Source: Paucibacter sp. Y2R2-4 (GTDB lineage: Bacteria > Pseudomonadota > Gammaproteobacteria > Burkholderiales > Burkholderiaceae_C). Taken from it: a stretch of DNA of 64,000 nucleotides. A program made the position numbers and the translations under genes. Location: positions 62,001-126,000 of the forward strand of contig NZ_JAJIRO010000005.1 in the NCBI RefSeq assembly GCF_025717535.1, read 5' to 3'. The notes beneath the pieces are model-generated. The model saw nothing but the letters and a program-made list of their open reading frames with translations, had not been told where the DNA came from and made no database searches. Position 1 is the first letter of the stretch; each line of letters begins with the position of its first letter. Positions 43,671 to 53,340 of this stretch are shown piece after piece.

Positions 43671-45137
43671 TCAGGCGTACATATCCAGTACGCCTCGGCT
43701 CACTCGCGTGCTTTGAGCCGGGGTGGCAGCAAGGCTGGGCTGGCGTTCGGATTCCTGCGCACTGCCGCGGGCGATTCGGCCCTCTTGAGTTCGGCCTTGT
43801 TGGGCCTGGCCTTGGTCTTGTGGCTGCTGGAAGACGCCGCCGCCGCTCAGCGTTAGGCCTGACTCGCGCAGTGCTGCGGCCAAATCAGGCAGGCTCTGCT
43901 CCAAGACTTGCCGGGTATCGGATTGCTCGGCGTGGAATGAGATCTGCGCCTGCTGGCCATCCACGACGATGCTCACGGCCACAGGCCCCATTTCAGCGGG
44001 GTTCAGATGCAGCTGCGCCTCTTGCACGCCGTCGGCGGCCAATACGCTCAGGCGAGCGGCCATTTCGGGCGCAAAAGCCGTGTCGTAGAGGCTTGCACTC
44101 ATCATGACTTGAGGCTTCTCAGTCGTGCCGCTGCCGCTTGGCTTTTCCATCGAGGACGTGCCGGTGGCGGCCACGTTGGCCGCCAGCAGTTTGTCAAACG
44201 ATGCGCCTTCCGGCCGAGAGGCATTCGCTTCATTGCGACTGAACATTGCGCTGCTCCCGCTCGTGGGAGTGAACTCTGTCGCAGCGCTTTGCGCTTTGCT
44301 GTCGGCGCTCACGGGGCCGGCGGTCTTGCTGTCGTTGCGTTGATCGGCTTTGGTCTGCGCGCGCAAGGCCTGGGCGCCGACGCCTGTTGCGTTGGCATTG
44401 CCCTTGGCGGGCGTGCCGAGGTCTTCGCTGTCGGCCTCGCTCAGGGCTTGTGCGCTGAGCTTCGCATCGGTCTTGTCTGTGGCTAGCAAGCCAGCGGCGG
44501 CCAAGTCGGTGCTGCGCTCACCGACCGACTTGTCGCTCGCCGTCGATGGGTCAAGGCCGGCCGTGGCTTCGCTGGGTAGTTGAGTACCAGGGCCGCCGCC
44601 GCGGATGCCGGGTTGATCCGACATATCACTCAAGCGGATGTCGTTCGCCGCTTGTTCGGTCTCGTCCAGCCGGGCGTCGTCGGCTTTCCCTGCTTTATCC
44701 GCTCTATCCGCTTTTGGGGCTTGACCATCGGCCTTGTTGCCGGCCAAGGCCAGCTTGGCTGCTGCCTTGTTTTCTAGGCGTTGCGCTTCATTCCGAGGCT
44801 GGGGTCGTGCGCCGGTGTAGGGCTTTGCTCCTTCAGCCGGCTTGGGGGCGTTCTCCGCGGCTGTGGGTGGCGCCACAGGCGGTTGCGGGGCCGGCGCGGG
44901 CCCTGGATAGGGGCGCTGAGGCAATTGAGCGCTGAGCGTGGGCGGCTGCGAAGAAGCGCTTGAGCTGCGCTGATTCTGCGCGGCGTCATAGCTCTTGAGC
45001 ATCTGCGAAAAAGTCTCGGCCGGCGCCTCTCCGGGCTTGGGCAAGGGCACCAAGCCGTTGCTGGGGCGGTCGGCGCGGGCGATGGGCTTGAATCGACCGG
45101 GTGAAGTTGACAGGGGGCTGCTGGTGTCGGTGCTCAT
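43671..45137 (-). CDS. fliK: Flagellar hook-length control protein FliK
   Basis: 488 residues from the ATG at 45137 (AAGGAA upstream). The first 350 residues are low-complexity, rich in Ala, Pro, Ser and Asp, as is usual for the ruler part. The conserved C-terminal switch domain reads EAQLHLNPAEMGPVAVSIVV and QISFHAEQSDTRQVLEQSLP. It sets hook length and switches export specificity. Last gene of fliFGHIJK. Confidence 0.93.
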   Translation of the reverse strand: MSTDTSSPLSTSPGRFKPIARADRPSNGLVPLPKPGEAPAETFSQMLKSYDAAQNQRSSSASSQPPTLSAQLPQRPYPGPAPAPQPPVAPPTAAENAPKPAEGAKPYTGARPQPRNEAQRLENKAAAKLALAGNKADGQAPKADRADKAGKADDARLDETEQAANDIRLSDMSDQPGIRGGGPGTQLPSEATAGLDPSTASDKSVGERSTDLAAAGLLATDKTDAKLSAQALSEADSEDLGTPAKGNANATGVGAQALRAQTKADQRNDSKTAGPVSADSKAQSAATEFTPTSGSSAMFSRNEANASRPEGASFDKLLAANVAATGTSSMEKPSGSGTTEKPQVMMSASLYDTAFAPEMAARLSVLAADGVQEAQLHLNPAEMGPVAVSIVVDGQQAQISFHAEQSDTRQVLEQSLPDLAAALRESGLTLSGGGVFQQPQDQGQAQQGRTQEGRIARGSAQESERQPSLAATPAQSTRVSRGVLDMYA

Positions 45138-45197
45138 GATCAATTCCTTCCTGCGTCAGGGGATGTCGGCGCTGGGCGGCGAGGCGCGGTTTGGCTT

Positions 45198-45668
45198 TTA
45201 GGCCGACAAACGCATGAAGGGATTGAAGGCCGCCAGCGAAGCACGCGCGGCTTGCTCGTCGGTGGCTTTTTGCTCTTGGCGTTGGCCGGCGCGGCGCAAC
45301 TCCAGCTGGCGGCGCTCCAGCAGTTTGGAGATAGAAGCGACGCGCATTTCCAGCGCTTTCAGTGCTTCACGGGCGCGTTCCACGCGCTGCTCGGCAAACT
45401 CGGTGACTTGAGTTTGGCTGCTGATGGCCTGGTCCAGACGGCCACCAAAGTTTTGGTAGCAAACCACGATGTCCATCGTGCCTTGGCGGGCGAACTGTTG
45501 GCTCCAGCGCTGTTGGTAGTCGCTGCGGTACTGCGCCAAGTCACCATGTTGAGCGCGGGCTTGCTCGGCACGGGCTTGCGCCTCTTGCAGTTGCTTCAGC
45601 CCTTCGTCGCGTTCACTTTCGGCGCGTTCCAGCAAGATGCTGAGGACTTGCAGATTGCTTGAGTTCAT
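45198..45668 (-). CDS. fliJ: Flagellar export chaperone FliJ
   Basis: 156 residues, almost entirely an antiparallel coiled coil (LLERAESERDEGLKQLQEAQ, then ALKALEMRVASISKLLERRQ). FliJ fits into the FliI hexamer and links it to the export gate. Located between fliI and fliK. Confidence 0.93.
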   Translation of the reverse strand: MNSSNLQVLSILLERAESERDEGLKQLQEAQARAEQARAQHGDLAQYRSDYQQRWSQQFARQGTMDIVVCYQNFGGRLDQAISSQTQVTEFAEQRVERAREALKALEMRVASISKLLERRQLELRRAGQRQEQKATDEQAARASLAAFNPFMRLSA

Positions 45669-45733
45669 GTGGCGCTCTCCGTCTCTCGTTCAGGTGCGAG
45701 GTCGTGGTCCGACCCCTGGTGTATCGGCAGAAA

Positions 45734-47215
45734 TCAGGCGTCCTTGATGACGGCTGACAGTTGTTTGAGGCAATCACCCAAATGCGCCGCCTTGTGCATG
45801 TCTTGTTGCAAAAGGCGGGTGATGTCAGGGTGCAGGCGCACGGCCAGGTCCAACTCGGCATCGTGGCCAGGGGCGTAAGCGCCCAGTTGGATCAGATCGC
45901 GGGCTTTGTTGTACTTAGCGAGCAGTTGGCGGCAGCGGCGTGCGGCATCGATGTGGCCCTGGTCCGCCACATTGGTCATGACCCGGCTGATCGAACGCTC
46001 GATGTCGATGGCGGGGTAGTGGCCGGCTTCGGCCAGTTCGCGGCTCAGCACGATGTGGCCGTCCAAAATGCCGCGGGCCGCGTCGGCGATCGGGTCTTGT
46101 TGGTCATCACCTTCGCTGAGCACGGTGTAGAAAGCCGTGATAGAGCCTTCGCCGGGCAAACCGTTGCCGCTGCGCTCCACCAGCTGCGGCAGCTTGGCAA
46201 AGCAGCTGGGCGGATAGCCTTTGGTGGCCGGCGGCTCGCCGATCGCCAAAGCGATCTCGCGCTGGGCCATGGCGTAGCGGGTCAGCGAGTCCATCAGCAG
46301 CAGCACATGCAGGCCTTGGTCGCGGAAGTTCTCGGCAATCGCCGTGGCGTAGTGGGCGCCTTGCATGCGCACCAGCGGCGGCGCATCGGCCGGGGCGGCC
46401 ACGACGACCGAGCGCTGCAGGCCGTCTTCGCCCAGGATGTCTTCGATGAATTCCTTCACTTCACGGCCGCGTTCGCCGATCAGGCCGACCACGATCACGT
46501 CTGCCTGGGTGTAGCGGGCCATCATGCCCAGCAGCACCGATTTGCCGACGCCCGTGCCGGCGAACAGACCCAGGCGCTGGCCGCGGCCCACGGTCAACAT
46601 GGCATTGATGGCGCGCACGCCGGTGTCCAGCGGGGTGCGAACTGGGTCGCGGTCCATGGCGTTGATGGGGCGGCGCACCATCGGTTCGTCTTGCGTCATT
46701 TGCAGCGGACCACGGCGGTCCAGCGGGTGGCCATGGGAGTCCACCACGCGGCCGAGCAGGCCGGCGCCCATGGGCAGGTGCAGACCGCGGTCTTCGCCAC
46801 GGCGCCAGGGGTGCAAAGGAACGCCCAGTTGCGGCGCCATCAAGGGCAGGGCGCGCGGCAGCACCATGGCGCCGCTGGACAAGCCTTGAATCTCATCGGT
46901 CGGCATCAGGTAGGCGCGGTCGCCCGAGAAGCCCACCACCTCGGCATTGACCGGGCGCTGGCCGCGCTGCGGATTGCTGCTGGAGCTGGGCATATGAATT
47001 TCGCAGACCGAACCGACCGGCACCTTGACGCCGGTGGCTTCCAACACCAGGCCGGCTACGCGCACCAACTTGCCTTGCGACTCCAGCGGTACGGCGCTGC
47101 CGGCGAAGGACTGCAGGTCTTGCAGGTACTGCTGCCAGCGGCCAGCGCGGCTGCTCAGCTCGGCCGCCTGAGGCTTGGCCATATCGTCCATGGCGTCGAA
47201 GTCATGCAGGTCCAT
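45734..47215 (-). CDS. fliI: Flagellar export ATPase FliI
   Basis: 493 residues. Walker A GTGVGKS at about 220-226 (RLGLFAGTGVGKSVLLG), Walker B with HVLLLMDSLTRYAMAQREIA, and the F1-type signature GLPGEGSITAFYTVLSEGDD. It drives delivery of export substrates. Its ATG shares bases with the fliH stop. The complementary strand is open for 566 codons; this is a composition artefact. Confidence 0.97.
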   Translation of the reverse strand: MDLHDFDAMDDMAKPQAAELSSRAGRWQQYLQDLQSFAGSAVPLESQGKLVRVAGLVLEATGVKVPVGSVCEIHMPSSSSNPQRGQRPVNAEVVGFSGDRAYLMPTDEIQGLSSGAMVLPRALPLMAPQLGVPLHPWRRGEDRGLHLPMGAGLLGRVVDSHGHPLDRRGPLQMTQDEPMVRRPINAMDRDPVRTPLDTGVRAINAMLTVGRGQRLGLFAGTGVGKSVLLGMMARYTQADVIVVGLIGERGREVKEFIEDILGEDGLQRSVVVAAPADAPPLVRMQGAHYATAIAENFRDQGLHVLLLMDSLTRYAMAQREIALAIGEPPATKGYPPSCFAKLPQLVERSGNGLPGEGSITAFYTVLSEGDDQQDPIADAARGILDGHIVLSRELAEAGHYPAIDIERSISRVMTNVADQGHIDAARRCRQLLAKYNKARDLIQLGAYAPGHDAELDLAVRLHPDITRLLQQDMHKAAHLGDCLKQLSAVIKDA

Positions 47216-48021
47216 CACAGCAGCTCCCCGTCAGCCGCATCGGCGGCGCGCTCGTTCGAGCCGGCGCCGCGACGGTCTTCCCACAGCGAGGCTTGGCCCA
47301 TGGCGGCAGCGGCTTGTTGCCAACGGGTGGCCAGGCTGGCGTCGACGCTGCTGATGTCGGAGTCGACCTTGCAGCCGCCGCGCGGCACTTCAGGGTCGGG
47401 CAGCACTTGCGCCTCACGAGCGCGCATTTCTTCGCCGGCGCCGTCCATCACCAGCGGATAGTCGGCCGGGTTGACGCGCACTCGCACATGGCGGGCCGAC
47501 AGCTGCAAGGCCTCAACGGCGTCATGCGCCACGCGGGCAATGTGTTCGGGGCGTTGGCTGATTTCGCTGCGCACCACTTGACGGGCTAGCTCCACCGCGC
47601 AACGCGCCAGGGCTTGAGCCATTTCGTCTTCCATGGCGCGGAAGTCGGCATCAAAGCTGCGCACCAAGCCGCCGATTTGGGCGCTCATTTGCTGGGCGAA
47701 GCTTTGCTTGAAGGCATCCAGCGCGGCCATGCCGTCGCGGTAGCCATCTTGGTAGCCGGACTGGCGCGCGGCGTGCAGCAACTCTTGTTGGCTGGGTTCG
47801 GGTTCGGGCGCGGGTGTCGGTGCCACTGGTGCGGCTGCCGGGGGGGCGGGGGCGCTGATAGGTGGGCGCTTGGCATTGCTGGCGCCGGAAAAGGCGTCCG
47901 GGCTCCAGGCGGCAAAGCCTTGCAGCTCCTCGCGCGGAATAAAGCGGGCATAGCTGCCGCGGCGTTCTTCGCCATCGCGGCGTTCGGGCGGCGGCACTTG
48001 GCGGGGGGCGCGAGGGGTCAT
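47215..48021 (-). CDS. fliH: Flagellar export regulator FliH
   Basis: 268 residues from the ATG at 48021 (GTG at 48033 is possible). The Pro/Ala-rich N-terminus is followed by the helical FliH domain with QDGYRDGMAALDAFKQSF and ALARCAVELARQVVRSEISQ, then a V-ATPase E-like C-terminal domain. It holds FliI at the export gate and C ring. Between fliG and fliI. Confidence 0.93.
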   Translation of the reverse strand: MTPRAPRQVPPPERRDGEERRGSYARFIPREELQGFAAWSPDAFSGASNAKRPPISAPAPPAAAPVAPTPAPEPEPSQQELLHAARQSGYQDGYRDGMAALDAFKQSFAQQMSAQIGGLVRSFDADFRAMEDEMAQALARCAVELARQVVRSEISQRPEHIARVAHDAVEALQLSARHVRVRVNPADYPLVMDGAGEEMRAREAQVLPDPEVPRGGCKVDSDISSVDASLATRWQQAAAAMGQASLWEDRRGAGSNERAADAADGELL

Positions 48022-48039
48022 GATGCTGTCCACTTAAGC

Positions 48040-49035
48040 TCAGACGAACTGGTCGTCGCCGCCACCGGCCATGACAATCGTGCCTTCGTCGACCAGACGG
48101 CGCACGATCTTGAGCATTTCCTTTTGCTCGCTCTCCACTTCGGAGAGGCGCACCGGGCCGCGCGATTCCAAGTCTTCGCGCAGCGTTTCGGCCGCACGGC
48201 TGGACATATTGCGCAGGATCTTTTCGCGCAGATCGGCGCTGGCGCCCTTGAGGGCCACCACCAGCGATTCGCTCTGAACTTCCTTGAGCACGGCCTGGAT
48301 GCCCTTGTCGTCGATCTTGTCCAGATCGTCGAAGGTGAACATGTTGTCCATGATCTTTTGGGCCAGCTCGGCGTCGGCCTCGCGGATGTAGTCCAGCACC
48401 GAAGCCTCGACGCTGGAGCCCAACATATTGATGATTTCGGCCGCGGTCTTGACGCCGCCCAGCGAGGACTTGCGCATGCGCTCGCCGCCGGCCAGCACCT
48501 GGCTCATGACTTCGTTCAGGTCCTTCAGCGCCATTGGCTGGATGCCGTCCAGCGTGGCGATACGCACCAGCACTTCATTGCGCTGACGCTCGGTGAAGAC
48601 GCGCAGCACCGAGCTGGTTTGGTCAAAGTCCAGATGCGCCAGGATGGCGGCAATGATCTGTGGGTGCTCGTTGCGCAGCAGCTCGGCCACCGAGGCGGCG
48701 TCCATCCACTTCAGGCTTTCGATCGAGGACACATCGCTGCCTTGCAGGATGCGGTCCAGCAGCAGATTGGCTTTGTCCTCGCCCAGGGCCTTGCGCAGCA
48801 CTTGACGCACATATTCGTCGGTGTCGGACACCAGGGTGCTCTGGGTCTCGGCCACTTTGTCGAAACGAGTCAGCACTTGCTCGACCTTTTCGCGGCCGAC
48901 CACCTTCAGCTTGGCAATGGTCTCGCCCAGCTTTTGTACTTCTTTTGGCGCCAAATGCTTGAACACCTCGGAGGCTTCTTCCTCGCCGAGGGACATCAGC
49001 AAAATGGCTGCGTCTTCTACACCTTTGTCGTCCAT
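48040..49035 (-). CDS. fliG: Flagellar switch protein FliG
   Basis: 331 residues. The N-terminal FliF-binding domain starts GVEDAAILLMSLGEEEASEV, the middle domain has EHPQIIAAILAHLDFDQTSS, and the C-terminal torque helix carries alternating charges (KILRNMSSRAAETLREDLES). It couples stator force to rotation. Confidence 0.97.
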   Translation of the reverse strand: MDDKGVEDAAILLMSLGEEEASEVFKHLAPKEVQKLGETIAKLKVVGREKVEQVLTRFDKVAETQSTLVSDTDEYVRQVLRKALGEDKANLLLDRILQGSDVSSIESLKWMDAASVAELLRNEHPQIIAAILAHLDFDQTSSVLRVFTERQRNEVLVRIATLDGIQPMALKDLNEVMSQVLAGGERMRKSSLGGVKTAAEIINMLGSSVEASVLDYIREADAELAQKIMDNMFTFDDLDKIDDKGIQAVLKEVQSESLVVALKGASADLREKILRNMSSRAAETLREDLESRGPVRLSEVESEQKEMLKIVRRLVDEGTIVMAGGGDDQFV

Positions 49036-49071
49036 GATCTTGTGCGGTAGGAGTTGGGTGTGGGCGGGGGA

Positions 49072-50757
49072 TCAGTCGGTCTCGCCGGCAATCCAGTTGC
49101 GCATGATGTTGGCCACGGCAATCGGGTTGTCCTTGGCCAGTTGGCGGGCGCGCTCCAACTTGTCGTTCACGGCTGGGGCTTCCAGGGCGGGCAGACCGCC
49201 TGGGCCCAAGACCACGGGCAACTCGTTCTCGTCGTCGACCACGGCATTGAGTTCGTTCTTCTCTTCGGGCGGCGCGGGCGGCGGGTAGGCGGCGCGGATG
49301 GCCGGGCGCACCATGCCAAAGACCGCGATCAAGGCCACTGCCACCAGAGCCAGGGGCACCACCGAAGCGCGCAGCATGTCGAGCACAAAGGGTTGCTTCC
49401 ACAGCGGCACATCGACCGGTGTTGACTTGTCCACCATGAAAGGCGCGCTGATGAGCTTGAGCGAATCGCCGCGTTCTTGGTTGAAGCCCATGGCCTCTTT
49501 CACCAGGGCGGTCAATTTGTCCAACTCTTCTTGCGAAACGGGGGCGGTGTTGGTCTTGCCCTTGGCGTCGGTGGTGCTGCGGTGGTTCAGCACCACGGCG
49601 GCGTTGAGGCGGCGCACATTGCCGGTAGCATTGCGGGTCACTCGCACCGTCTTGTCGAGCTCGAAATTGGTCACCGCTTCACGGCGGCTACTGGTGCTGG
49701 CGCCGCCGGCACCCGCGGCTTGCAGTGGGGCGGCTTGGCCGGTGATGGGAGCCGTGGCAGGGGCGGGCGGCTGGTTGCCGGCCGCGCCCGGCACGCCGGT
49801 GGGCATGGCGGGGTTGCCGTTGGTGGATTCGTTGGTCTGCGAGCTGCGCACCGAGACTTGCGCGTTCTGGCCTTGGTTAGGCTTGAACTCTTCGGCGGTG
49901 GACTCGACTTGCGAGAAGTCCACATCGGCCGTCACCGTGGAGCGCAGGTTCTCGCGGCCCACCACCGGCTCCAACAGTTCATAAATGCGCTTGTTGAAGT
50001 TCGCTTCGATCTGCTGCTTGTATTGAAGCTGCTGGCTGTCCAGACCGGTGCCGTTGTCGTTCGACTGGCTGGAGAGCAGGGCGCCTGATTGATCCAAGAC
50101 GCTGACGGCCTTGGGCGCCAGATCCGGCACGCTGGCCGACACCAGGTGAACGATGCCGGCGATCTGTGCGCGGTCCAGGCTGCGGCCGCCGCGCAGGGTC
50201 AACATCACCGAAGCGCTGGGCTTTTGCTGCTCACGGAAGAACCCGTTTTGCTGCGGCATGGCCAGGTGCACCCGCGCATCGGCCACGTCGGCCAGGGCGG
50301 TTATGGTGCGGGTCAGCTCGCCTTCCAGGCCACGCTGGAAGTTCAGTCGTTCATTGAACTGGGTTTGGCCGATGGAAGTCTTGTCCATCAACTCGAAACC
50401 GACGGTGCTGCCTTTGGGCAAGCCGGCCGAAGCCAGCTTCATGCGCACGTCGTAGACCTGATTGGCAGGCACAAGAATGGTGCCGCCGGCCTCGTGGCGA
50501 TAAGGCACATTCAGCGTGGTCAGCTGGCTGATGACGGCGCCGCCGTCTTTGTCCGACAAGCCGGTGAAAACGGGGCGGAAGTCGCCTTGATTGCTCCACA
50601 GCGTGATCGCGAGCACAGCGCCGGCCAACATGGTCAGGCCCAGGCCCATCATCACCTTGCTGCGCGTGGGCATGGCGGCCAGGCGGGCGCCAAAGCCTTC
50701 GCCGCTGCTAGGGGCCAGCGGAAGGGGCGTGACGGCGGGGCTGATGGCGTTGTCCAT
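49072..50757 (-). CDS. fliF: Flagellar MS-ring protein FliF
   Basis: 561 residues. Two membrane helices (about 35-55 and 450-470), YscJ-like domain with YRHEAGGTILVPANQVYDVR and GFELMDKTSIGQTQFNERLN, a variable Pro/Ala loop around 310-350 and a FliG-binding C-terminal tail. First gene of fliFGHIJK. Divergent from fliE with a 241-bp shared upstream region. Confidence 0.97.
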   Translation of the reverse strand: MDNAISPAVTPLPLAPSSGEGFGARLAAMPTRSKVMMGLGLTMLAGAVLAITLWSNQGDFRPVFTGLSDKDGGAVISQLTTLNVPYRHEAGGTILVPANQVYDVRMKLASAGLPKGSTVGFELMDKTSIGQTQFNERLNFQRGLEGELTRTITALADVADARVHLAMPQQNGFFREQQKPSASVMLTLRGGRSLDRAQIAGIVHLVSASVPDLAPKAVSVLDQSGALLSSQSNDNGTGLDSQQLQYKQQIEANFNKRIYELLEPVVGRENLRSTVTADVDFSQVESTAEEFKPNQGQNAQVSVRSSQTNESTNGNPAMPTGVPGAAGNQPPAPATAPITGQAAPLQAAGAGGASTSSRREAVTNFELDKTVRVTRNATGNVRRLNAAVVLNHRSTTDAKGKTNTAPVSQEELDKLTALVKEAMGFNQERGDSLKLISAPFMVDKSTPVDVPLWKQPFVLDMLRASVVPLALVAVALIAVFGMVRPAIRAAYPPPAPPEEKNELNAVVDDENELPVVLGPGGLPALEAPAVNDKLERARQLAKDNPIAVANIMRNWIAGETD

Positions 50758-50998
50758 GGGGCGTCGGCTGAGAGGGCGTGAAGGTGTGGGCAGGAAGAAC
50801 CGGATGAGAGCTAAATCACGGTTGGCCTGCGGAGCTTTCCGATGTGATGAATTATTCGGATTTGCCCCCTCAAGAAAGCGGCGAACAAGCCGAGGAAGGG
50901 GTCGCAGTTCGCGCCTTCAAATCGTGAACAAATGCCTAGGATTCATCCCATCGTCCCAGCGGCCTTCTTGCCCTGCTGATGACGCCCACGGAGTTGTG
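50758..50998. promoter_or_regulatory. Divergent fliF-fliE regulatory region
   Basis: 241 bp between the two divergent starts. Class II promoters driven by FlhDC are expected here; no exact box was recognised by eye. Confidence 0.5.
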
Positions 50999-51322
50999 AT
51001 GGACCTGAAGCTAAAACCGTTTGATTTCGCCCAAGCCGCCGCTCGCGCCGGCCTGGGTGTCAATGGTCAGCCCCTGGCCAAGACTCGAGAGGTGGGCGGG
51101 GCGAGCTTTGGTGACGCGATGGCGCAGGCCATGAAAAGCGTCACCGCCTCTCAAAACGAGGCGTCACGCTTGCAGCGCGAGGTGCAGTTGGACAACCCCA
51201 CCGTCAGCCTGGAAGAAACCATGGTGGCGATGCAAAAAGCCCAGCTGGGCTTTCAAGCCACGCTGCAGGTGCGCAACCGGCTGGTTTCGGCCTATTCCGA
51301 AATCATGAATATGCAGGTTTGA
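50999..51322 (+). CDS. fliE: Flagellar rod-MS-ring junction protein FliE
   Basis: 107 residues from the ATG at 50999. The C-terminal helix has the FliE signature DNPTVSLEETMVAMQKAQLG and QVRNRLVSAYSEIMNMQV. It joins the rod to the FliPQR gate and MS ring. It is the only plus-strand gene among the fli structural genes. Confidence 0.96.
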   Translation: MDLKLKPFDFAQAAARAGLGVNGQPLAKTREVGGASFGDAMAQAMKSVTASQNEASRLQREVQLDNPTVSLEETMVAMQKAQLGFQATLQVRNRLVSAYSEIMNMQV

Positions 51323-51395
51323 GCCTGCAGCCCTAGGGCTAAGCCTCGGTTTGCGGCTCGACTTTCAGGCATTCCTGAGGGGCGGAGAGCCTCGC

Positions 51396-52199
51396 TCAAG
51401 GCTTCTTCTTGCTCAACATGCGCGCCAGTTTTTGAGTCAGGTCGATGAATCGCTGCAGTCGCAGCTGTGAGTCGGTGCTGAGATTCACAAAGAGCAGGCC
51501 GAGCTGACTGCCGGCGCCGGCTTCGGCGCTGGGCCGGGCCGATTGCAAGCGCAGGCCGGTGCTGAAGCGGGTTTCCCGGTCCAACTCAATTTGGACGCTG
51601 GTCCATTCAAAGCCAGGCGGAAAGGCCGCCACTTCAGGCGGCAGCAGCAGGGCCACGCCCCCCAAGCTCAGGTCCAAGATCCGCAGTCGCAACGCCTGGT
51701 CCGGCGCCGCAGGATCGCTCAGCTTGACATGGGGCGTGCGCGTGTTGGGCCGAACTCGGAACGCTTGGCGACGCTGAAAGCGGTACATCTGACTCGGCCA
51801 AGGCGCGCGCAGCTCGCTGTCCTTGTCTTTGCCGCTCACCAGCATCAGTCCGTCCAGGTCGAATTGCAGGCGGACTTGGTCCAGATAGGCCACGGCGGTC
51901 ACTTCTTGGCCGTTCGGCAGGGCCTGCAAAGCGCCGTCGCCGTTCTCCTTGAGCAAGGGGGTAAAGCTCTCAAAAGCCAGGGTCGAGGCTTTTTCATCGA
52001 CGGCCACCAAACGCGCGCCAAGACCGAGGCCGCTGGGGCTTCGCAGATCGATGCGGCAGGCTTGGGCTTGCAGAATGCGCAAATAGGCCAGGATCTCGGC
52101 CTGGGTTTGAATGCGAAATTCGCTCGGTTCGATCGGGCTTTCAGCCGGATCGGACGGAGCGAACTTGGGGGAGGGGGCGGTGGGGCGAGGGCTGCTCAT
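51396..52199 (-). CDS. ycgR: YcgR-type PilZ flagellar brake
   Basis: 267 residues. The N-terminal YcgR domain (about 35-145) is followed by a PilZ domain with both c-di-GMP motifs: RRQAFRVRP (RxxxR) and DLSLGGVAL (DxSxxG). YcgR binds c-di-GMP and slows the motor through the stator or switch. It follows fliT. It is a direct candidate receiver of c-di-GMP made by the island's cyclases (inference). Confidence 0.9.
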   Translation of the reverse strand: MSSPRPTAPSPKFAPSDPAESPIEPSEFRIQTQAEILAYLRILQAQACRIDLRSPSGLGLGARLVAVDEKASTLAFESFTPLLKENGDGALQALPNGQEVTAVAYLDQVRLQFDLDGLMLVSGKDKDSELRAPWPSQMYRFQRRQAFRVRPNTRTPHVKLSDPAAPDQALRLRILDLSLGGVALLLPPEVAAFPPGFEWTSVQIELDRETRFSTGLRLQSARPSAEAGAGSQLGLLFVNLSTDSQLRLQRFIDLTQKLARMLSKKKP

Positions 52200-52248
52200 G
52201 CGCGCGGCTGGGCTGCCAGCGGCCGAGCCGCCGGCGGCCGGCTGCCTC

Positions 52249-52548
52249 TCAGTGGAGGGTTTTGCTCTTGCCAGTCAGGACCTGATCCAGATCGTCCAGC
52301 CACGGCTCGGCCAGATGACGGATCTCAGCGTCATTGAGCAAGATGCGCTGCATGATGCGCGTCTTCAGTTTGTTCTCATCGGGGGCCAACTTCTCGCTGG
52401 CGGCTGCGTGCTTGAGCTGAGAAATCAGCAGCACGCAAGCGCCTTCGAGCTTGACGACCTCGTCCCAATTGCCGGTGCGGGCGGCGCACAGCATATCGGC
52501 GCTGGCTTGCTCAATGGCTTCGTAATAGCTCAGGAGTTGGGTATTCAT
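52249..52548 (-). CDS. fliT: Flagellar chaperone FliT-like protein
   Basis: 99 residues from the ATG at 52548. Helical, with the FliT-like start LLSYYEAIEQASADMLCAAR and WDEVVKLEGACVLLISQLK. FliT is the chaperone of FliD and a regulator of FlhDC in enterobacteria. The call leans on position after fliD-fliS because the family is poorly conserved. Confidence 0.8.
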   Translation of the reverse strand: MNTQLLSYYEAIEQASADMLCAARTGNWDEVVKLEGACVLLISQLKHAAASEKLAPDENKLKTRIMQRILLNDAEIRHLAEPWLDDLDQVLTGKSKTLH

Positions 52549-52610
52549 CGCGAGTTCCGCTGGAGACTTGAAAGGTGGGTGATGTGTTTTCTTGGTTCTG
52601 AGCCAAGTGT

Positions 52611-53042
52611 TCAGGCAGCGCGCTGCACTTCGGGGGCTTGGGCAATGGCGGCCCAGGCTTCCCGTACGGGGGTCAGGATGCGCTGGCATTCTTCGATCGC
52701 TGCCGCATCGCCATGCAAATTGGCGCGCGTCAGACGCATGCAGAGATAGGCATACAGCTCGTTCAGATCCGTGGCCAGCGAACCGGCCTGCATATTCAGG
52801 CTGGCCTTCAGGCCTTCATCAAGAATTCGTACAGCACGGCTCAGCGAACGGTTCTTCAACTCGGTATTGCCTGTTTCGATGGCACTGCGTGCCTGATTCA
52901 TCGCGTCAAACACGCCGTCAAACAGCATGCTGACCAGGCGGTGAGGGCTGGCGGCTTGGACATCGGTTTCAAGTCCCACCTTGCGGTACATCGAGGCCCG
53001 TTGGGTGCGCGATGCAAAAGGGGACGCTGAGTTGCCGTACAT
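52611..53042 (-). CDS. fliS: Flagellin export chaperone FliS
   Basis: 143 residues. FliS signature: ASPHRLVSMLFDGVFDAMNQ at about 31-50, later LNELYAYLCMRLTRAN. It holds flagellin unfolded before export. Here it must serve three flagellins. Confidence 0.95.
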   Translation of the reverse strand: MYGNSASPFASRTQRASMYRKVGLETDVQAASPHRLVSMLFDGVFDAMNQARSAIETGNTELKNRSLSRAVRILDEGLKASLNMQAGSLATDLNELYAYLCMRLTRANLHGDAAAIEECQRILTPVREAWAAIAQAPEVQRAA

Positions 53043-53276
53043 AGAGTTCTTTCGATGTGGAGCCTTGTTGTTTTAGTTTTCGACCTCTGCCCGGCAAACT
53101 TGAGTGATGCGCGCGAGGGGCGAACAGCTCTTTCACGTCGTATTTGCAAGTGTTTGTGACGGGTGTGATTTCTGCCCGCTGATCTTTGCAGCGAGTTGCG
53201 GGCGGACCCATGAAACAGCTCAGTGCGAGGACGGCCAGCCTCGGTTCCCTCCTCAGGCTTAGCTTCGAACATCAAT
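53043..53276. other. Gap upstream of fliS
   Basis: It may hold the fliS-fliT-ycgR promoter. A weak sigma-28-like pair can be read on the minus strand (AAACTTGA region at 53096-53103 as the -35), not convincing. Confidence 0.35.
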
Positions 53277-53306
53277 GAAAAACGGCCTCCAAGGAGGCCG
53301 TTTTTC
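53277..53306 (-). terminator. Terminator downstream of fliD
   Basis: GGCCTCC/GGAGGCC extended stem with A-run and T-run on opposite sides (GAAAAACGGCCTCC ... GGAGGCCGTTTTTC). Works in both directions; separates fliD from fliS. Confidence 0.9.
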
Positions 53307-53340
53307 GGTATTTCGCGCTTATTGCGCATGCAGAGCTGTG

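Noticed and set aside
45761-47461. 566-codon plus-strand frame opposite fliI/fliH
   Set aside because: Mirror frame of a high-GC gene, rich in His, Gln and Ala; fliI on the other strand is certain.
47614-49050. 478-codon plus-strand frame opposite fliH/fliG
   Set aside because: Same artefact; fliG and fliH are certain.
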